This document shows, piece after piece, positions 1 through 7,976 of a stretch of 64,000 nucleotides of DNA. Numbering within the stretch: the first letter of the stretch is position 1; the number at the start of each line of letters is the position of its first letter. Made by a program: the position numbers and the translations under genes. The notes under the pieces were generated by a model. It ran no database searches. It had not been told where the DNA came from and saw only the letters and a list, made by a program, of their open reading frames with translations. Origin of the DNA: Candidatus Pantoea bituminis (GTDB taxonomy: Bacteria; Pseudomonadota; Gammaproteobacteria; Enterobacterales; Enterobacteriaceae). Where the stretch lies: contig NZ_JAGTWO010000004.1 in NCBI RefSeq assembly GCF_018842675.1, positions 2,728,001 through 2,792,000 of the forward strand. The letters run 5' to 3'.

Positions 1-547
1 CCGGTTTACCGGCAGCGGTACAAGCGGCAGATTGCTTACGAATAACTTGTTCGGCAGAGCCGGCAGCCATAACCGCAATCCGCTTGCCGCAGGTGTCGTC
101 CAGACTATTAATTTTTGACGGATTGCCTTTTTGAACGCCAAAAACCACAAACTCTTGCACGTAATCGATAAAGTCGACTTTTTGCTGGCGGTCTGGATAA
201 TCGCCTACCGGACCGATTGCTAACTGATAGCGTCCCGAATTAATCCCAGCCAATACGCCTGATAAACCACTGACCGTTGCATGTTCAATTTTAACGCCCA
301 GCAGCTGGCTGAGCGCTGTGGTTAAGTCAGCGGATGCGCCATCCATTGAGTGTGGGCCATTGACGATTTCATACGGAGGAAAAGAGCCGTTGTTAACTGA
401 AATCATTTTCCCGGCTGTTTTGATCTCTTCTGGCAGACGATCGTGCAGTGCCTGATCCACTTTTTGAACCGCAATGGCATCAGCAGCATGGGCTAAAGTT
501 GCAGTCATACCTAAAGCCAGCGTGAGTGCGGTCGCTATCTTTTTCAT
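1..547 (-). CDS. Periplasmic polar amino-acid-type ABC transporter substrate-binding protein (3' end cut by window)
   Basis: The reverse strand from an ATG at 547 gives MKKIATALTLALGMTATLAHA, a signal peptide with a likely cut after AHA. The mature part carries the family-3 solute-binding pattern: a GKMISVNNGSFPPYE opening, then GASADLTTALSQLLG and DYPDRQQKVDFIDY. This class delivers amino acids or opine-like solutes to an ABC permease in the inner membrane. The ligand cannot be read from the sequence. About 182 codons are present and the reading frame is open to position 1, so roughly 70-90 C-terminal residues are missing. It starts 17 nt after the amidase stop, so it is probably in the same operon. 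Permease genes would lie beyond the window. Confidence 0.85.
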   Translation of the reverse strand, partial: MKKIATALTLALGMTATLAHAADAIAVQKVDQALHDRLPEEIKTAGKMISVNNGSFPPYEIVNGPHSMDGASADLTTALSQLLGVKIEHATVSGLSGVLAGINSGRYQLAIGPVGDYPDRQQKVDFIDYVQEFVVFGVQKGNPSKINSLDDTCGKRIAVMAAGSAEQVIRKQSAACTAAGKP

Positions 548-564
548 TATTTTCCCCAATGCTG

Positions 565-1359
565 TCAGTGTGTTTTTAGTTCTGGTCGTGCAAAACGACG
601 ATTTTCAAGGACCGGTAAAACGCTGCGAGCGTAGGCGATCCGCTGCGGATCGAGATCGGCAAACACCAACGCGGTGGATTCCGGCGCTTTTGCAATCGCA
701 ACGCCGAGCGGATCAATCACCAGGCTATTGCCAATATTGCGTGGTCCACATTCTCCCACCGCGACCATGTAGCAGGTGTTTTCCAGTGCCCGCGCAGTAG
801 TGAGTAATTCCCAGTGCATCTCTTTCAGCGGCCCTTTGACCCAGGCGGCAGGCAGCACCAGCACATCGGCACCATCCAGCACCAGACGGCGCGCCAGCTC
901 CGGGAAACGCACGTCATAACAGGTCATTAATCCCACCTTCATACCCGCCACCTCGACTAAGGGTGGAATGACATGGCCGGGATTAACGCGCTGTGATTCT
1001 TGCATGGCAAAGGCGTCATAAAGATGCAGCTTTTCGTAAGCAGCAATGATTTCACCATTGCGAATGGCGATCAGGACGTTGAGCGCCTTTTGCTCTTGCG
1101 TTGGCACATGGACACTCATCATCGTGGTGAGGTCGTTACCTTTACTGGCTGCCAAGAGTTGGGTTAAAAATGGGCCATCCAGCGGCTGCGCAGCTTTCAG
1201 AACTAAATCGGGATCGGCGATATCACGCGCCAATACGCCTTCAGGCAGTACCAGTAGATGCGCGCCACCCGCTAAGGACCGGCTCATTAAATCAAGGCAA
1301 ATATCCGCGTTATCCTGCCATTCACGGCTAACGGCAAATTGCCCCATCGCGACTTTCAT
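565..1359 (-). CDS. Carbon-nitrogen hydrolase, YbeM/deaminated-glutathione-amidase type
   Basis: Nitrilase-superfamily enzyme of about 264 residues. The Glu-Lys-Cys triad is visible, numbered from the first of three tandem Met codons (1365): E42 in LPEG, K112 in YEKLHLYD and C149 in MTCYDVRFPE. The sequence follows E. coli YbeM closely (MGQFAV start, KLHLYDAFA, GLMTCYD, LPVLENRRFA near the end). YbeM-type proteins hydrolyse deaminated glutathione, a repair reaction in the cytoplasm. The third ATG (1359) is chosen because it sits about 7 nt after AAGGGG; 1365 and 1362 are possible. It lies between two binding-protein genes rather than in the usual ybeM setting, so it could instead hydrolyse an imported amide. 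Confidence 0.85.
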   Translation of the reverse strand: MKVAMGQFAVSREWQDNADICLDLMSRSLAGGAHLLVLPEGVLARDIADPDLVLKAAQPLDGPFLTQLLAASKGNDLTTMMSVHVPTQEQKALNVLIAIRNGEIIAAYEKLHLYDAFAMQESQRVNPGHVIPPLVEVAGMKVGLMTCYDVRFPELARRLVLDGADVLVLPAAWVKGPLKEMHWELLTTARALENTCYMVAVGECGPRNIGNSLVIDPLGVAIAKAPESTALVFADLDPQRIAYARSVLPVLENRRFARPELKTH

Positions 1360-2324
1360 CATCATTCCCCTTACCTGCCACCGGGAATAGAAGCTCCGGC
1401 GTCAGCAATGTTTTGGTCAGACCTTGTTGATACAGCTCATTGGCAAAGTCCGTGATCATCTTCTTGTTAACGGTAAAACCGTTTTCATTCCAGTTGGCTG
1501 GCAATTCCTGCGCGGTACGTCGCAAATCGTCCAGTAACCACGGCGTGGTGTCGGCATACTTTTCGCGCTTTTGCATCCAGACGTGATAGGAACGGGTAAT
1601 GAGGTCACTCAACGCCTGAGGCAGCCAAGGATGCTGCTCCGCCAGCGCGGGTTTCATTGCCAAAATATGGATGCCTGGCACATATCCAACACGATTAAAG
1701 TAATCAAGCTCGGCCTGATAAAAATCGGTTTGCAGTTGACGTAAGCCCGATTCTGCCAGGAAAAACCTTCTGGCATGAAGGGGTAAACACAGCATCCAGC
1801 TCACCCGCTTTCAGTAACTCAATCAGTGGGCGCTCTTCTGGCGCAGGTTCGATACGGCCCGGACGGCCAAACCCTGCCAAACGGTCAACAATCGGATGGT
1901 CGGCAGTTAATCGACCGGCAAACCAATAAGCATCATCAATTTCCACTCCCGCTTCACGCAGCACTGTGCGCGTCCAGGTGTTACCTGAATCTTGCCAACC
2001 CGTAACACCAATTCTCTTTCCTTTTAGCTGTGCTGGCGAAGTGAGCGGACTTGCGGTGGTGGTGATAATGCAGCGCTGGCGAAAGCCACGCATCAAAAAG
2101 TGCGGCAGGCCAAGCAGCGAGTGATCACCTTTCGCCCGGCCTTGCGCGTAACGGCTAAAGGAGACTTCGCCTGCGTCGTAATCAGGGCTGGTTGCAATGT
2201 CATTCACCAGCGTCCCGACGCGGTCAATTTTTAAATCAAAGCCTTCCGGCTTGATGTCGCCAAGTGCCAGCGGCGTAAAATAGTCCCAGTCACGTACCGC
2301 TAGTCTGATGGTAAGCCTTTCCAT
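1328..2324 (-). CDS. Periplasmic-binding-fold protein similar to 4,5-dihydroxyphthalate decarboxylase/NMT1 group, frameshifted as sequenced
   Basis: Two overlapping reverse frames make one protein of about 332 residues. The N-terminal part (from ATG 2324, after GGGGAAAAA) reads LTIRLAVRDWDYFTPLALGDI and runs to GELDAVFTP. The C-terminal part resumes in another frame at FFLAESGLRQL. Restoring one base at the C run 1780-1783 and one at the T run 1761-1765 gives the continuous segment DAVFTPFMPEGFFLAES. No signal peptide is seen, which fits this cytoplasmic or PBP2-fold group. It overlaps the amidase start by about 30 nt, suggesting translational coupling. The family includes decarboxylases and solute-binding proteins, so the catalytic role is open. 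Confidence 0.7.
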
Positions 2325-2413
2325 TTTTTCCCCGTCTCTGCCAATGCAGTTGAGCTGCGATGATTTAATCACCAAATAGTGCTTGAATTTGATACTAGAT
2401 CTGGAACACTATC

Positions 2414-2443
2414 CTGAACAATCTTTTATTTGTTACTGAACAA
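2414..2443. promoter_or_regulatory. Direct repeat CTGAACAA x2 in the divergent promoter region, candidate MocR-type operator
   Basis: The octamer CTGAACAA occurs at 2414-2421 and 2436-2443, 22 bp apart, which is two helical turns. It lies in the 130-bp gap between the divergent MocR-type regulator and the binding-protein/amidase operon. MocR-family regulators such as GabR and PdxR are known to bind spaced direct repeats next to their own genes. Assignment to this regulator is inference. Confidence 0.4.
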
Positions 2444-2454
2444 ATTATTTTCTT

Positions 2455-3810
2455 ATGACGCAAACCGTAGATCTACACTGGCTAAGTAGCCAAATTAATG
2501 ATGCTTCCGTAAAAGGCATTGCGCTGGCTGCCTCCACGCTAATACGTGACGGCCAAATTGCGATTGGCATGCAGATGCCGTCGGTACGCGACTTAGCGGA
2601 AGTGTTAGGCGTAAGCCCAGCAACCGTTTCAGCTGCCTGGGCGCAGTTAAAGAAGCAGAAAGTGCTGGCAGGTAAAGGCCGAAGTGGCGTTTGGGTGAGC
2701 GGAAATAACGTAACGCCTCGCCCTATTCGCTTTGAGAAAATTGGTAACTATGGCGATAACATTCAAGCTGACCTGGCAATGGCGTCGCCTGATACCGCTT
2801 TGTTGCCTGATTTATCGTCCGCTTTACAGGCGGCACTTAACTCTCCACAGCTCAACAGCTACTATCGTGAAGCCATTTCGCCGCAGTTGCTCAGCGCGAT
2901 TCAACCTCGCTGGCCTTATCCGGCAGAAGCTTATTTAGCGACCGATGGTGGTTTTGATGCGATGAATTTAGTGGTGCAAACGCTGGTTTCGCCTGGCGAT
3001 CGGGTCATCATTGAGGATCCGACAGCGACACGATTGCTGGATATGCTCGACAACGTTGGCGCTGAAATCCTGCCTCTTGCTTGTGACAGCGAAGGCCCGT
3101 TGCCAGAGGTGCTAACAACATTGCTAGAGAAGTCGCCGGTGATGGTGATTTATCAACCGCGCACGCATTCAGCGACAGGGCACAATATCAGCCGCGGGCG
3201 TCGTCAGGCGTTGGCAGATGTATTAGCAACCAGCTCGACGCTGATTATCGAAGATGACGGCATTGGCGATCTCTCCGTGGAATCTGCCTGGAGCCTGGGG
3301 GAAGTTTTTCCCGACCGCACGATACACGTACGCTCATTCTCCAAAGCGTATGGGCCAGATTTAAGGTTGGCGGTGCTTTCTGCTACATCAAATATGGTCA
3401 AACGCATTCAGGCCTGGCGTAATTTTGGCGTTAGCTGGACCAGCCGTATTTTGCAGGATGCCGTTGCGTGGATGCTGGAGGACGCGGCGACTCAACAGCA
3501 CATTAATGTCGCCCGGGAAACTTACCGCCAACGGCGGGAGAAACTCTTGCTGGCTTTAGCGAATCGTGGATTAGTACTTGAAGCGCGGGATGGATTGAGT
3601 ATTTATATTCCCGTACTCTCAGAACAATTTGCGATGATCACCTTGGCGGCACGCGGTATCGCTGTGCTGCCAGGCGAACGCTGCCGCTTGGGCAACACGC
3701 AGTTTATTCGCGTCAGTATTGCCTGTATGAACGAGCAACAGTTGGAAATGATCGCCAATGCGCTGGTGATTGCTGCCGGACATGAAATCAGTTTGGGCGT
3801 AAACCTTTGA
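2455..3810 (+). CDS. MocR-family transcriptional regulator (GntR winged helix plus aminotransferase-like domain)
   Basis: A 451-residue protein. Residues about 15-75 form a GntR-type winged helix-turn-helix (IAIGMQMPSVRDLAEVLGVS, then TVSAAWAQLKKQ). Residues about 110-440 are a fold-type I aminotransferase-like domain. The PLP-binding lysine is K297 in SFSKAYGPDLRLAV, preceded by IIEDDGIGDL. This architecture defines MocR regulators, in which PLP or an amine acts as effector. It is divergent from the binding-protein/amidase operon and probably controls it. The ATG at 2455 has a weak Shine-Dalgarno. Its 3' end overlaps the convergent GNAT gene by 23 bp. Confidence 0.88.
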   Translation: MTQTVDLHWLSSQINDASVKGIALAASTLIRDGQIAIGMQMPSVRDLAEVLGVSPATVSAAWAQLKKQKVLAGKGRSGVWVSGNNVTPRPIRFEKIGNYGDNIQADLAMASPDTALLPDLSSALQAALNSPQLNSYYREAISPQLLSAIQPRWPYPAEAYLATDGGFDAMNLVVQTLVSPGDRVIIEDPTATRLLDMLDNVGAEILPLACDSEGPLPEVLTTLLEKSPVMVIYQPRTHSATGHNISRGRRQALADVLATSSTLIIEDDGIGDLSVESAWSLGEVFPDRTIHVRSFSKAYGPDLRLAVLSATSNMVKRIQAWRNFGVSWTSRILQDAVAWMLEDAATQQHINVARETYRQRREKLLLALANRGLVLEARDGLSIYIPVLSEQFAMITLAARGIAVLPGERCRLGNTQFIRVSIACMNEQQLEMIANALVIAAGHEISLGVNL

Positions 3811-4219
3811 CATGATAACTCGGCGATTCTTCGTAGCCTTCTCGCGCATAAAACTGATTAGCTTTTAGTCGTGATACGTGACAATGCACTTCCATGCGGT
3901 CGCAACCGCGTTGTGACGCCATGGCTTCAGCGTGCTGAATAAGCTGCTGACCGACACCTTTACTGCGCTCACCTTCAGCAATGCAGAAATAACTGATACG
4001 CGCAAAATCACCGGCCAACGCCAGCTGTGGAATAAAATGCATCGACAAAAAGCCCAGCACCTGCGTGCCATGCTCTGCAACTAAAAGCATTTCATTCGGA
4101 TGCGTGATGAGCTGAGCAAGGCGCTGGTCGATAAAACTCTCCGTTCCGCCGTAGCCTAGCTCCGCTAACAACGCGCTCAATGCGAAACTGTCCTTTGCCT
4201 GTGCCTGACGTATATTCAT
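3788..4219 (-). CDS. GNAT-family N-acetyltransferase
   Basis: About 143 residues from the ATG at 4219, placed 6-7 nt after CAGGAGAG; the longer upstream extension lacks a ribosome site. The acetyl-CoA loop is visible as GERSKGVGQQLIQHAEAMA, preceded by a beta strand RISYFCIAE. The C-terminal FYAREGYEESPSYHVKGL is typical of single-domain GNAT enzymes acting on small molecules or amino groups. The substrate is unknown. The gene converges on and overlaps the MocR gene end, so the two 3' ends share sequence and no terminator separates them. Confidence 0.8.
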   Translation of the reverse strand: MNIRQAQAKDSFALSALLAELGYGGTESFIDQRLAQLITHPNEMLLVAEHGTQVLGFLSMHFIPQLALAGDFARISYFCIAEGERSKGVGQQLIQHAEAMASQRGCDRMEVHCHVSRLKANQFYAREGYEESPSYHVKGLRPN

Positions 4220-4501
4220 TCTCTCTCCTGAATGGGGTAATTCCTGTCGTTCTGTTATATAGCGTTGAGAATGAAAAATCTGCAAGTAACGCTTGTTATG
4301 ATTATGTTACGAGAACTATTTGTGACTGACACCGCAGAATGTGCGCCGTCATCCGTAAGCCATTAAATTTGCATCTTCAGCGCACCTGATGCCGGTTCGT
4401 GGAAAAAGAGTGAATCAGTCACCAAGTTCGGGCATTGCTACGGTGGAGGGCAGGAGGGCCAGAGGAATATCAAAGCGTGGCAATTGAGGAATGGCAGGCA
4501 T
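4220..4501. other. Intergenic region with no supported gene
   Basis: The 280 bp between the GNAT start and the cspE terminator hold short open frames only. An open minus frame at 4415-4723 runs through the cspE coding region in another phase and is judged a shadow. No tRNA-like fold or strong palindrome was seen here. Confidence 0.5.
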
Positions 4502-4532
4502 AAAAAAACCCGCCAATTGGCGGGTTTTTAGA
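4502..4532 (-). terminator. Rho-independent terminator of cspE
   Basis: On the minus strand AACCCGCC-AATT-GGCGGGTT is followed by a run of seven T. It lies about 20 nt after the cspE stop. The plus strand also ends in TTTTTA, so it can act in both directions. Confidence 0.85.
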
Positions 4533-4547
4533 ATTCTGACTGTTAAC

Positions 4548-4757
4548 TTACAGACTGATAACGTTAGCAGCAGATGGGCCTTTCGCGCCGTCGGTGATTT
4601 CAAACTCAACGCGCTGACCTTCAGCCAGAGTTTTGAAGCCGTTGCTCTGGATTGCAGAGAAGTGTACGAATACATCTTTGCTGCCATCTTCAGGAGTAAT
4701 GAAACCGAATCCTTTAGATTCATTAAACCACTTAACGTTACCTTTGATCTTAGACAT
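4548..4757 (-). CDS. cspE: Cold-shock-like RNA chaperone CspE
   Basis: 69 residues, the exact family length. The RNP1 motif KGFGFI and RNP2 motif VFVHF of the cold-shock domain are intact, with the [17 protein letters not shown] start specific to the CspE/CspC branch. The protein differs from E. coli CspE at only a few positions by recall (for example S at position 38 and D in ITDGAKG). It binds single-stranded RNA and melts structure, acting as an antiterminator. It follows pagP on the same strand, which is the E. coli order, but with a 150-bp gap and its own terminator. The E. coli neighbour crcB is not present in this window. Confidence 0.95.
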   Translation of the reverse strand: MSKIKGNVKWFNESKGFGFITPEDGSKDVFVHFSAIQSNGFKTLAEGQRVEFEITDGAKGPSAANVISL

Positions 4758-4908
4758 CTAATATTACCTTTACATGAAAAATGGACACTAAACTGTGTCG
4801 GCGTCTAGTACAGCAATTGCAGAGAGATTTGTCCAGCTTGAATTGATGGAAAAGTGATAAATATCGACATTCTTTAGATGCGTCACACTTTATGTTTCTT
4901 TCGCTTGC

Positions 4909-5481
4909 CTAAAATGCCCAACGTAGCCAGGCAAAATAGACATTTCCATTGTTATAAGTGCCCGGAATGTAAGTCATTTGAAAACTCAATGCGCCATAAC
5001 CTATTGAACCCAAGGGTAATAGCACAGGAACGGGGTAGTAATTCCAGTTATCTCGCGCTGTGGCTCCCACAGTAAAACCTACGCCCCAGTGGAATGACTG
5101 ATTTTCTAACGGTCGCCAGGTCGCTTCCCAACCGTATCCACCAATCGGCTCCCATTTATTGAAAGAATCCTTAAAGGCCATGAGATACAGGCCATGCCAG
5201 TTCCCCTTTTCGTCATAACGAGAAACGCCGCCACCCGCACCCCACGGATGTTCGTTATAGCGATCAATATGTTCCTCATCATAGGTCCAGCGGTTATGCC
5301 AGGTTATCGCTGGCACATAGACATCCACGCTGTCTGGCTGCTGCCAGGTCTGTTGCACATTATGATTTAAGGTTTCCCAACCTGACTGCACTCCCTGAAG
5401 CAACGTTGCGGCCTGAAGTGAGAATGAGAGCATGAGTGCTGGAACAAGAGGCCAGATCACGAGAAGACAATACCTGTTCAC
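4909..5481 (-). CDS. pagP: Lipid A palmitoyltransferase PagP (antimicrobial peptide resistance and palmitoylation)
   Basis: An outer-membrane eight-stranded beta-barrel enzyme that transfers palmitate from phospholipid to lipid A. The GTG at 5481, preceded by AGGA, is chosen: it begins a hydrophobic signal segment ending LSFSLQAA and gives 190 residues, matching the family. Signature segments are present: [14 protein letters not shown] with the catalytic His of this loop, [22 protein letters not shown], and the C-terminal [16 protein letters not shown] with an aromatic final residue typical of outer-membrane proteins. Ser and Asp of the [10 protein letters not shown] segment are in place. Transcription probably comes from the PhoP-type promoter at 5544-5577. 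Confidence 0.95.
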   Translation of the reverse strand: MNRYCLLVIWPLVPALMLSFSLQAATLLQGVQSGWETLNHNVQQTWQQPDSVDVYVPAITWHNRWTYDEEHIDRYNEHPWGAGGGVSRYDEKGNWHGLYLMAFKDSFNKWEPIGGYGWEATWRPLENQSFHWGVGFTVGATARDNWNYYPVPVLLPLGSIGYGALSFQMTYIPGTYNNGNVYFAWLRWAF

Positions 5482-5543
5482 TGCTTTTTCCTGCCGATTT
5501 TTTAAATGGCGAGTTCTAAACCCAGTGTTGAAGCCAAGCGGGC

Positions 5544-5577
5544 ATCTTAATGAGGCGCTCCAAACTGGAGATAAACA
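5544..5577 (-). promoter_or_regulatory. PhoP box and -10 of pagP
   Basis: On the minus strand TGTTTA (5577-5572), five bases, AGTTTG (5566-5561), then 11 bases and a -10 hexamer TAAGAT (5549-5544). The known PhoP box is a (T/G)GTTTA direct repeat with 5-bp spacing lying about 12 bp before the -10, replacing the -35. pagP is PhoP-activated in Salmonella and E. coli. The match here is one base off consensus in the second half. Confidence 0.65.
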
Positions 5578-5902
5578 TGAAGTCGATTTTAAGAAATTGT
5601 GCCGCAGAAAGAGGTGAGGCACCGCCAGCAACTTTCGCATCTGGTCACATTAAATGCGAAAACAGGCCATTGATGGCGAGATTATCCGCAAACAGCTAAA
5701 AAACATGATCCTTATCAATGAAAAGGATTTTTGCGGAGCTTGAATTGCTCAAAAAACAGCTACGAAACAGGAAAATATTCTTAGATTCAATGCGCTAAAA
5801 GAAATGATCGCAACGTGTTATAAATTAGAAAATCTTAACTATTTTTGATGTATTTTTGATAAGATTGGTCTTATTCAATTCCAGGAAGGAGGCGAAGATG
5901 CC
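5578..5902. other. Intergenic region between the pagP promoter and a zinc-ribbon gene
   Basis: The 325 bp are AT-rich, contain no supported ORF, and probably carry the promoter of the plus-strand zinc-ribbon gene. TTTTTGATAAGATTGG at about 5862-5877 includes a plausible -10 (TAAGAT). Nothing else is recognised. Confidence 0.4.
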
Positions 5903-6145
5903 ATGGTGATGAAAATTCGCTGCACTGCATGTGGCAGCGCAAAGTTTACCTTTATTGATTGCAAAGCAAGTTTGAAACCTTTCCACGGCGCCTGCTGTGC
6001 ATACTGTAAGAAACATCTTGCGGTAAAAGATTTGTTACCTGTAACGCGTAACAGCCCCTCTCGCCCTGTTCACCCGTACGTCAAAACAGAGATTCAGGCA
6101 ATTGAGAGGAAATTCGGGCACCCGGTAAGGTGCCCGCTTTATTAG
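5903..6145 (+). CDS. Small zinc-ribbon protein of unknown function
   Basis: 80 residues from an ATG 10 nt after AGGAGG. The N-terminal half has two cysteine pairs, CTACGS at about residues 7-10 and CCAYCKK at about 31-35, spaced like a zinc ribbon. The basic C-terminal tail lacks recognisable motifs. A zinc-binding role is inferred from spacing only; I do not recognise the family. A second possible start (5909) would remove two residues. The stop overlaps the convergent YohP-like gene stop by 4 bp. Confidence 0.6.
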   Translation: MVMKIRCTACGSAKFTFIDCKASLKPFHGACCAYCKKHLAVKDLLPVTRNSPSRPVHPYVKTEIQAIERKFGHPVRCPLY

Positions 6146-6225
6146 AAAATGAGTTTGAACACCCCTGTCAGCGTTAACAGCCCAACGATAAAAATGATGG
6201 CGATGACCCACAAAATTATTTTCAT
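6142..6225 (-). CDS. yohP: YohP-like 27-residue membrane protein
   Basis: The reverse strand from ATG 6225 reads MKIILWVIAIIFIVGLL, then TLTGVFKLIF and stop: 27 residues with one transmembrane helix. It has the same length and the same start (MKIILW) and end (TGVFK.IF) as the E. coli small inner-membrane protein YohP as I recall it. YohP has been used as a model for post-translational insertion of very short membrane proteins; its physiological role is not settled. AGGGAGAGGGAA directly before the ATG is a strong ribosome site. The gene was missed by length-limited ORF calling. Confidence 0.8.
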   Translation of the reverse strand: MKIILWVIAIIFIVGLLTLTGVFKLIF

Positions 6226-6483
6226 TTCCCTCTCCCTTACCTAATAAAAAAGCCTTTCCTGTAAACAGTATAGGTGAAAATTTTACCTTTGCTGCTTCGC
6301 TCTCAAAGACCAACTCTGCCCCGTTAAGCCGCTTAGTGTCCATTTTTTTCTGCGAGACAGGTCGCAAGATAATCATTATTTCTGGCACACCGCTTCGTTT
6401 AGCGAAGCAGGGCCAGCTAAAATTTAAGCGGCAAAGGCAGGCCAGAATTGTGATGAATTTGAAATCAGTAACAAGGAGATCTT

Positions 6484-6729
6484 ATGAGCACGATTAATAC
6501 CAGCATGGGCCGCTATAGCCTTAAGGCTAAAAATAGCGGCGATCACATCAAGGGTTCTTTCGCTATCAATGATGAAGGCGGTACTCAACTTACCTTGCAA
6601 GAGTTTGATGAACCCTATTTAGATGATGTGGTAAATAACGTGATTTATCCTGTCACGGGTGGTAACCGCGAAATAGCGCGTGCACTGCGCGAACAGATGG
6701 TGAAAGCCGGTTTCGAACAACCCCATTAA
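6484..6729 (+). CDS. Conserved-looking small protein, function unknown
   Basis: 81 residues from an ATG 7 nt after AAGGAG, so it is very probably translated. The sequence is hydrophilic and mixed alpha/beta in character, without cysteines, a signal peptide or a transmembrane segment. It ends in an amphipathic helix (REIARALREQMVKAGFEQ). I do not recognise the family. It stands alone between yohP and hcxB, followed by a GC-rich hairpin at 6743-6761. Confidence 0.65.
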   Translation: MSTINTSMGRYSLKAKNSGDHIKGSFAINDEGGTQLTLQEFDEPYLDDVVNNVIYPVTGGNREIARALREQMVKAGFEQPH

Positions 6730-6742
6730 TCCTCAAAACTTT

Positions 6743-6761
6743 GGGCCGCATTTTGCGGCCC
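6743..6761 (+). terminator. Hairpin after the 81-residue protein gene
   Basis: GGGCCGC-ATTTT-GCGGCCC is a perfect 7-bp stem 13 nt after the stop. The following sequence TGCTCTTAAA is not a strong T tract, so termination efficiency is uncertain. Confidence 0.5.
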
Positions 6762-6854
6762 TGCTCTTAAAAATCCCCTTGATATCTAACCAACACTTGC
6801 CGCTGGCCTACCTTTCACTGCAGGATGAAAACCCTTCATAAAAAGGAGATTAGC

Positions 6855-7937
6855 GTGAGTCAATTGCATCGTATTAATGCCAGTCGATTACATCAGTTTG
6901 TTCAGGCGATTTGGCTTTATGCCGGCAGCACAACAGAAGAAGCTGGCTTGGTTGCCGATCATTTAGTTGCTGCGAACCTGGCAGGACATGACTCCCACGG
7001 CGTAGGTATGATCCCCAGCTACATGGCGTCGTTGGCACAAGGTCATTTGCAGCTTAATCAGCGCCCAACGCTAACCAAAGACGCTGGTGCGGTGTTGACG
7101 CTGCATGCCAATCAGGGCTTTGGTCAGGTTGCCGCTTGGGAAGCAATGAAATTGGGCATTGAACGTGCTCAGAAATTAGGGATTGCCGCGGTCGGTTTAC
7201 ATCATTCACATCATATTGGTCGTATTGGTCACTGGGCGGAACAGTGTGCAGCAGCGGGTTTGGTCTCGTTCCACTTCGTTAACGTTATGGGCGATCCCAT
7301 GGTGGCACCCTTTGGTGGCAGCGATCGCCGTTTTGGTACTAACCCATTTTGCGCCATTTTTCCAAGACAAAATGCTAAACCGCTGCTGCTTGATTTCGCT
7401 ACCAGCGGTATTGCTTATGGCAAAACGCGGGTTGCCTGGAATAAAGGCATTGAGGTCGCGCCAGGTTATCTGATTGATCACCAAGGTCATGCCACCACGC
7501 AACCAGGTGTGATGCATCAACAGCCGTTTGGCTCTTTACTGCCTTTTGGCCTGCATAAGGGTTACGCATTAGCGGCAATGTGCGAGATTCTCGGTGGCGC
7601 GTTATCGGGTGGGCGCACCACTCACGATGCCACAGTGCAGAGCAACAGTGACGCCATCTTCAACTGCATGACCACCATCATCCTTGATCCTGCTGCTTTT
7701 GACGCGCCAGCGATGCAAGAAGAAGCCGAAGCTTTTATCGAATGGGTAAAACGCTCACCTAAAAGTGGTGATGAGGATATTCAGGTGCCAGGTGAATGGG
7801 AAGAAGCGAATCGCGAAGCGCGCGATCGTTTAGGCATTCCGTTAGATGCCACCAGCTGGCAGCAGATATGTCAGGCAGCGGCACAGGCTGGCATGCCAGA
7901 TGAAGAGCTAAACGCGTTCCGTTTGTTGGCGGTATAA
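6855..7937 (+). CDS. hcxB: Hydroxycarboxylate dehydrogenase B (Ldh2/MDH2-type oxidoreductase)
   Basis: 360 residues from the GTG at 6855, 6 nt after AAGGAG; an upstream ATG has no ribosome site and would exceed the usual length (E. coli YbiC/HcxB is 361). The family signature GHDSHGVGMIPSY with the catalytic His region lies at about residues 44-56. HHIGRIGHWAEQCAAAG and FGTNPFC follow, all as in YbiC. These NAD(P)-dependent enzymes reduce or oxidise 2-oxo/2-hydroxy acids such as phenylpyruvate, hydroxyphenylpyruvate and 2-oxoglutarate. The gene converges on gntT with a shared terminator, so it is not part of a gluconate operon. Confidence 0.9.
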   Translation: MSQLHRINASRLHQFVQAIWLYAGSTTEEAGLVADHLVAANLAGHDSHGVGMIPSYMASLAQGHLQLNQRPTLTKDAGAVLTLHANQGFGQVAAWEAMKLGIERAQKLGIAAVGLHHSHHIGRIGHWAEQCAAAGLVSFHFVNVMGDPMVAPFGGSDRRFGTNPFCAIFPRQNAKPLLLDFATSGIAYGKTRVAWNKGIEVAPGYLIDHQGHATTQPGVMHQQPFGSLLPFGLHKGYALAAMCEILGGALSGGRTTHDATVQSNSDAIFNCMTTIILDPAAFDAPAMQEEAEAFIEWVKRSPKSGDEDIQVPGEWEEANREARDRLGIPLDATSWQQICQAAAQAGMPDEELNAFRLLAV

Positions 7938-7943
7938 AGTAAA

Positions 7944-7974
7944 ACCGCCGCGACACGTTGTCACGGCGGTGTTT
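7944..7974. terminator. Bidirectional terminator between hcxB and gntT
   Basis: ACCGCCG and CGGCGGT (7944-7950, 7964-7970) pair, extended by CGACA/TGTCA with one mismatch. The hairpin sits between two convergent stops with AAAA on one side and GTTT on the other. Confidence 0.65.
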
Positions 7975-7976
7975 GC

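Noticed and set aside
4415..4723. 102-codon minus frame over cspE
   Set aside because: A shadow of the cspE reading frame that also reads through its terminator.
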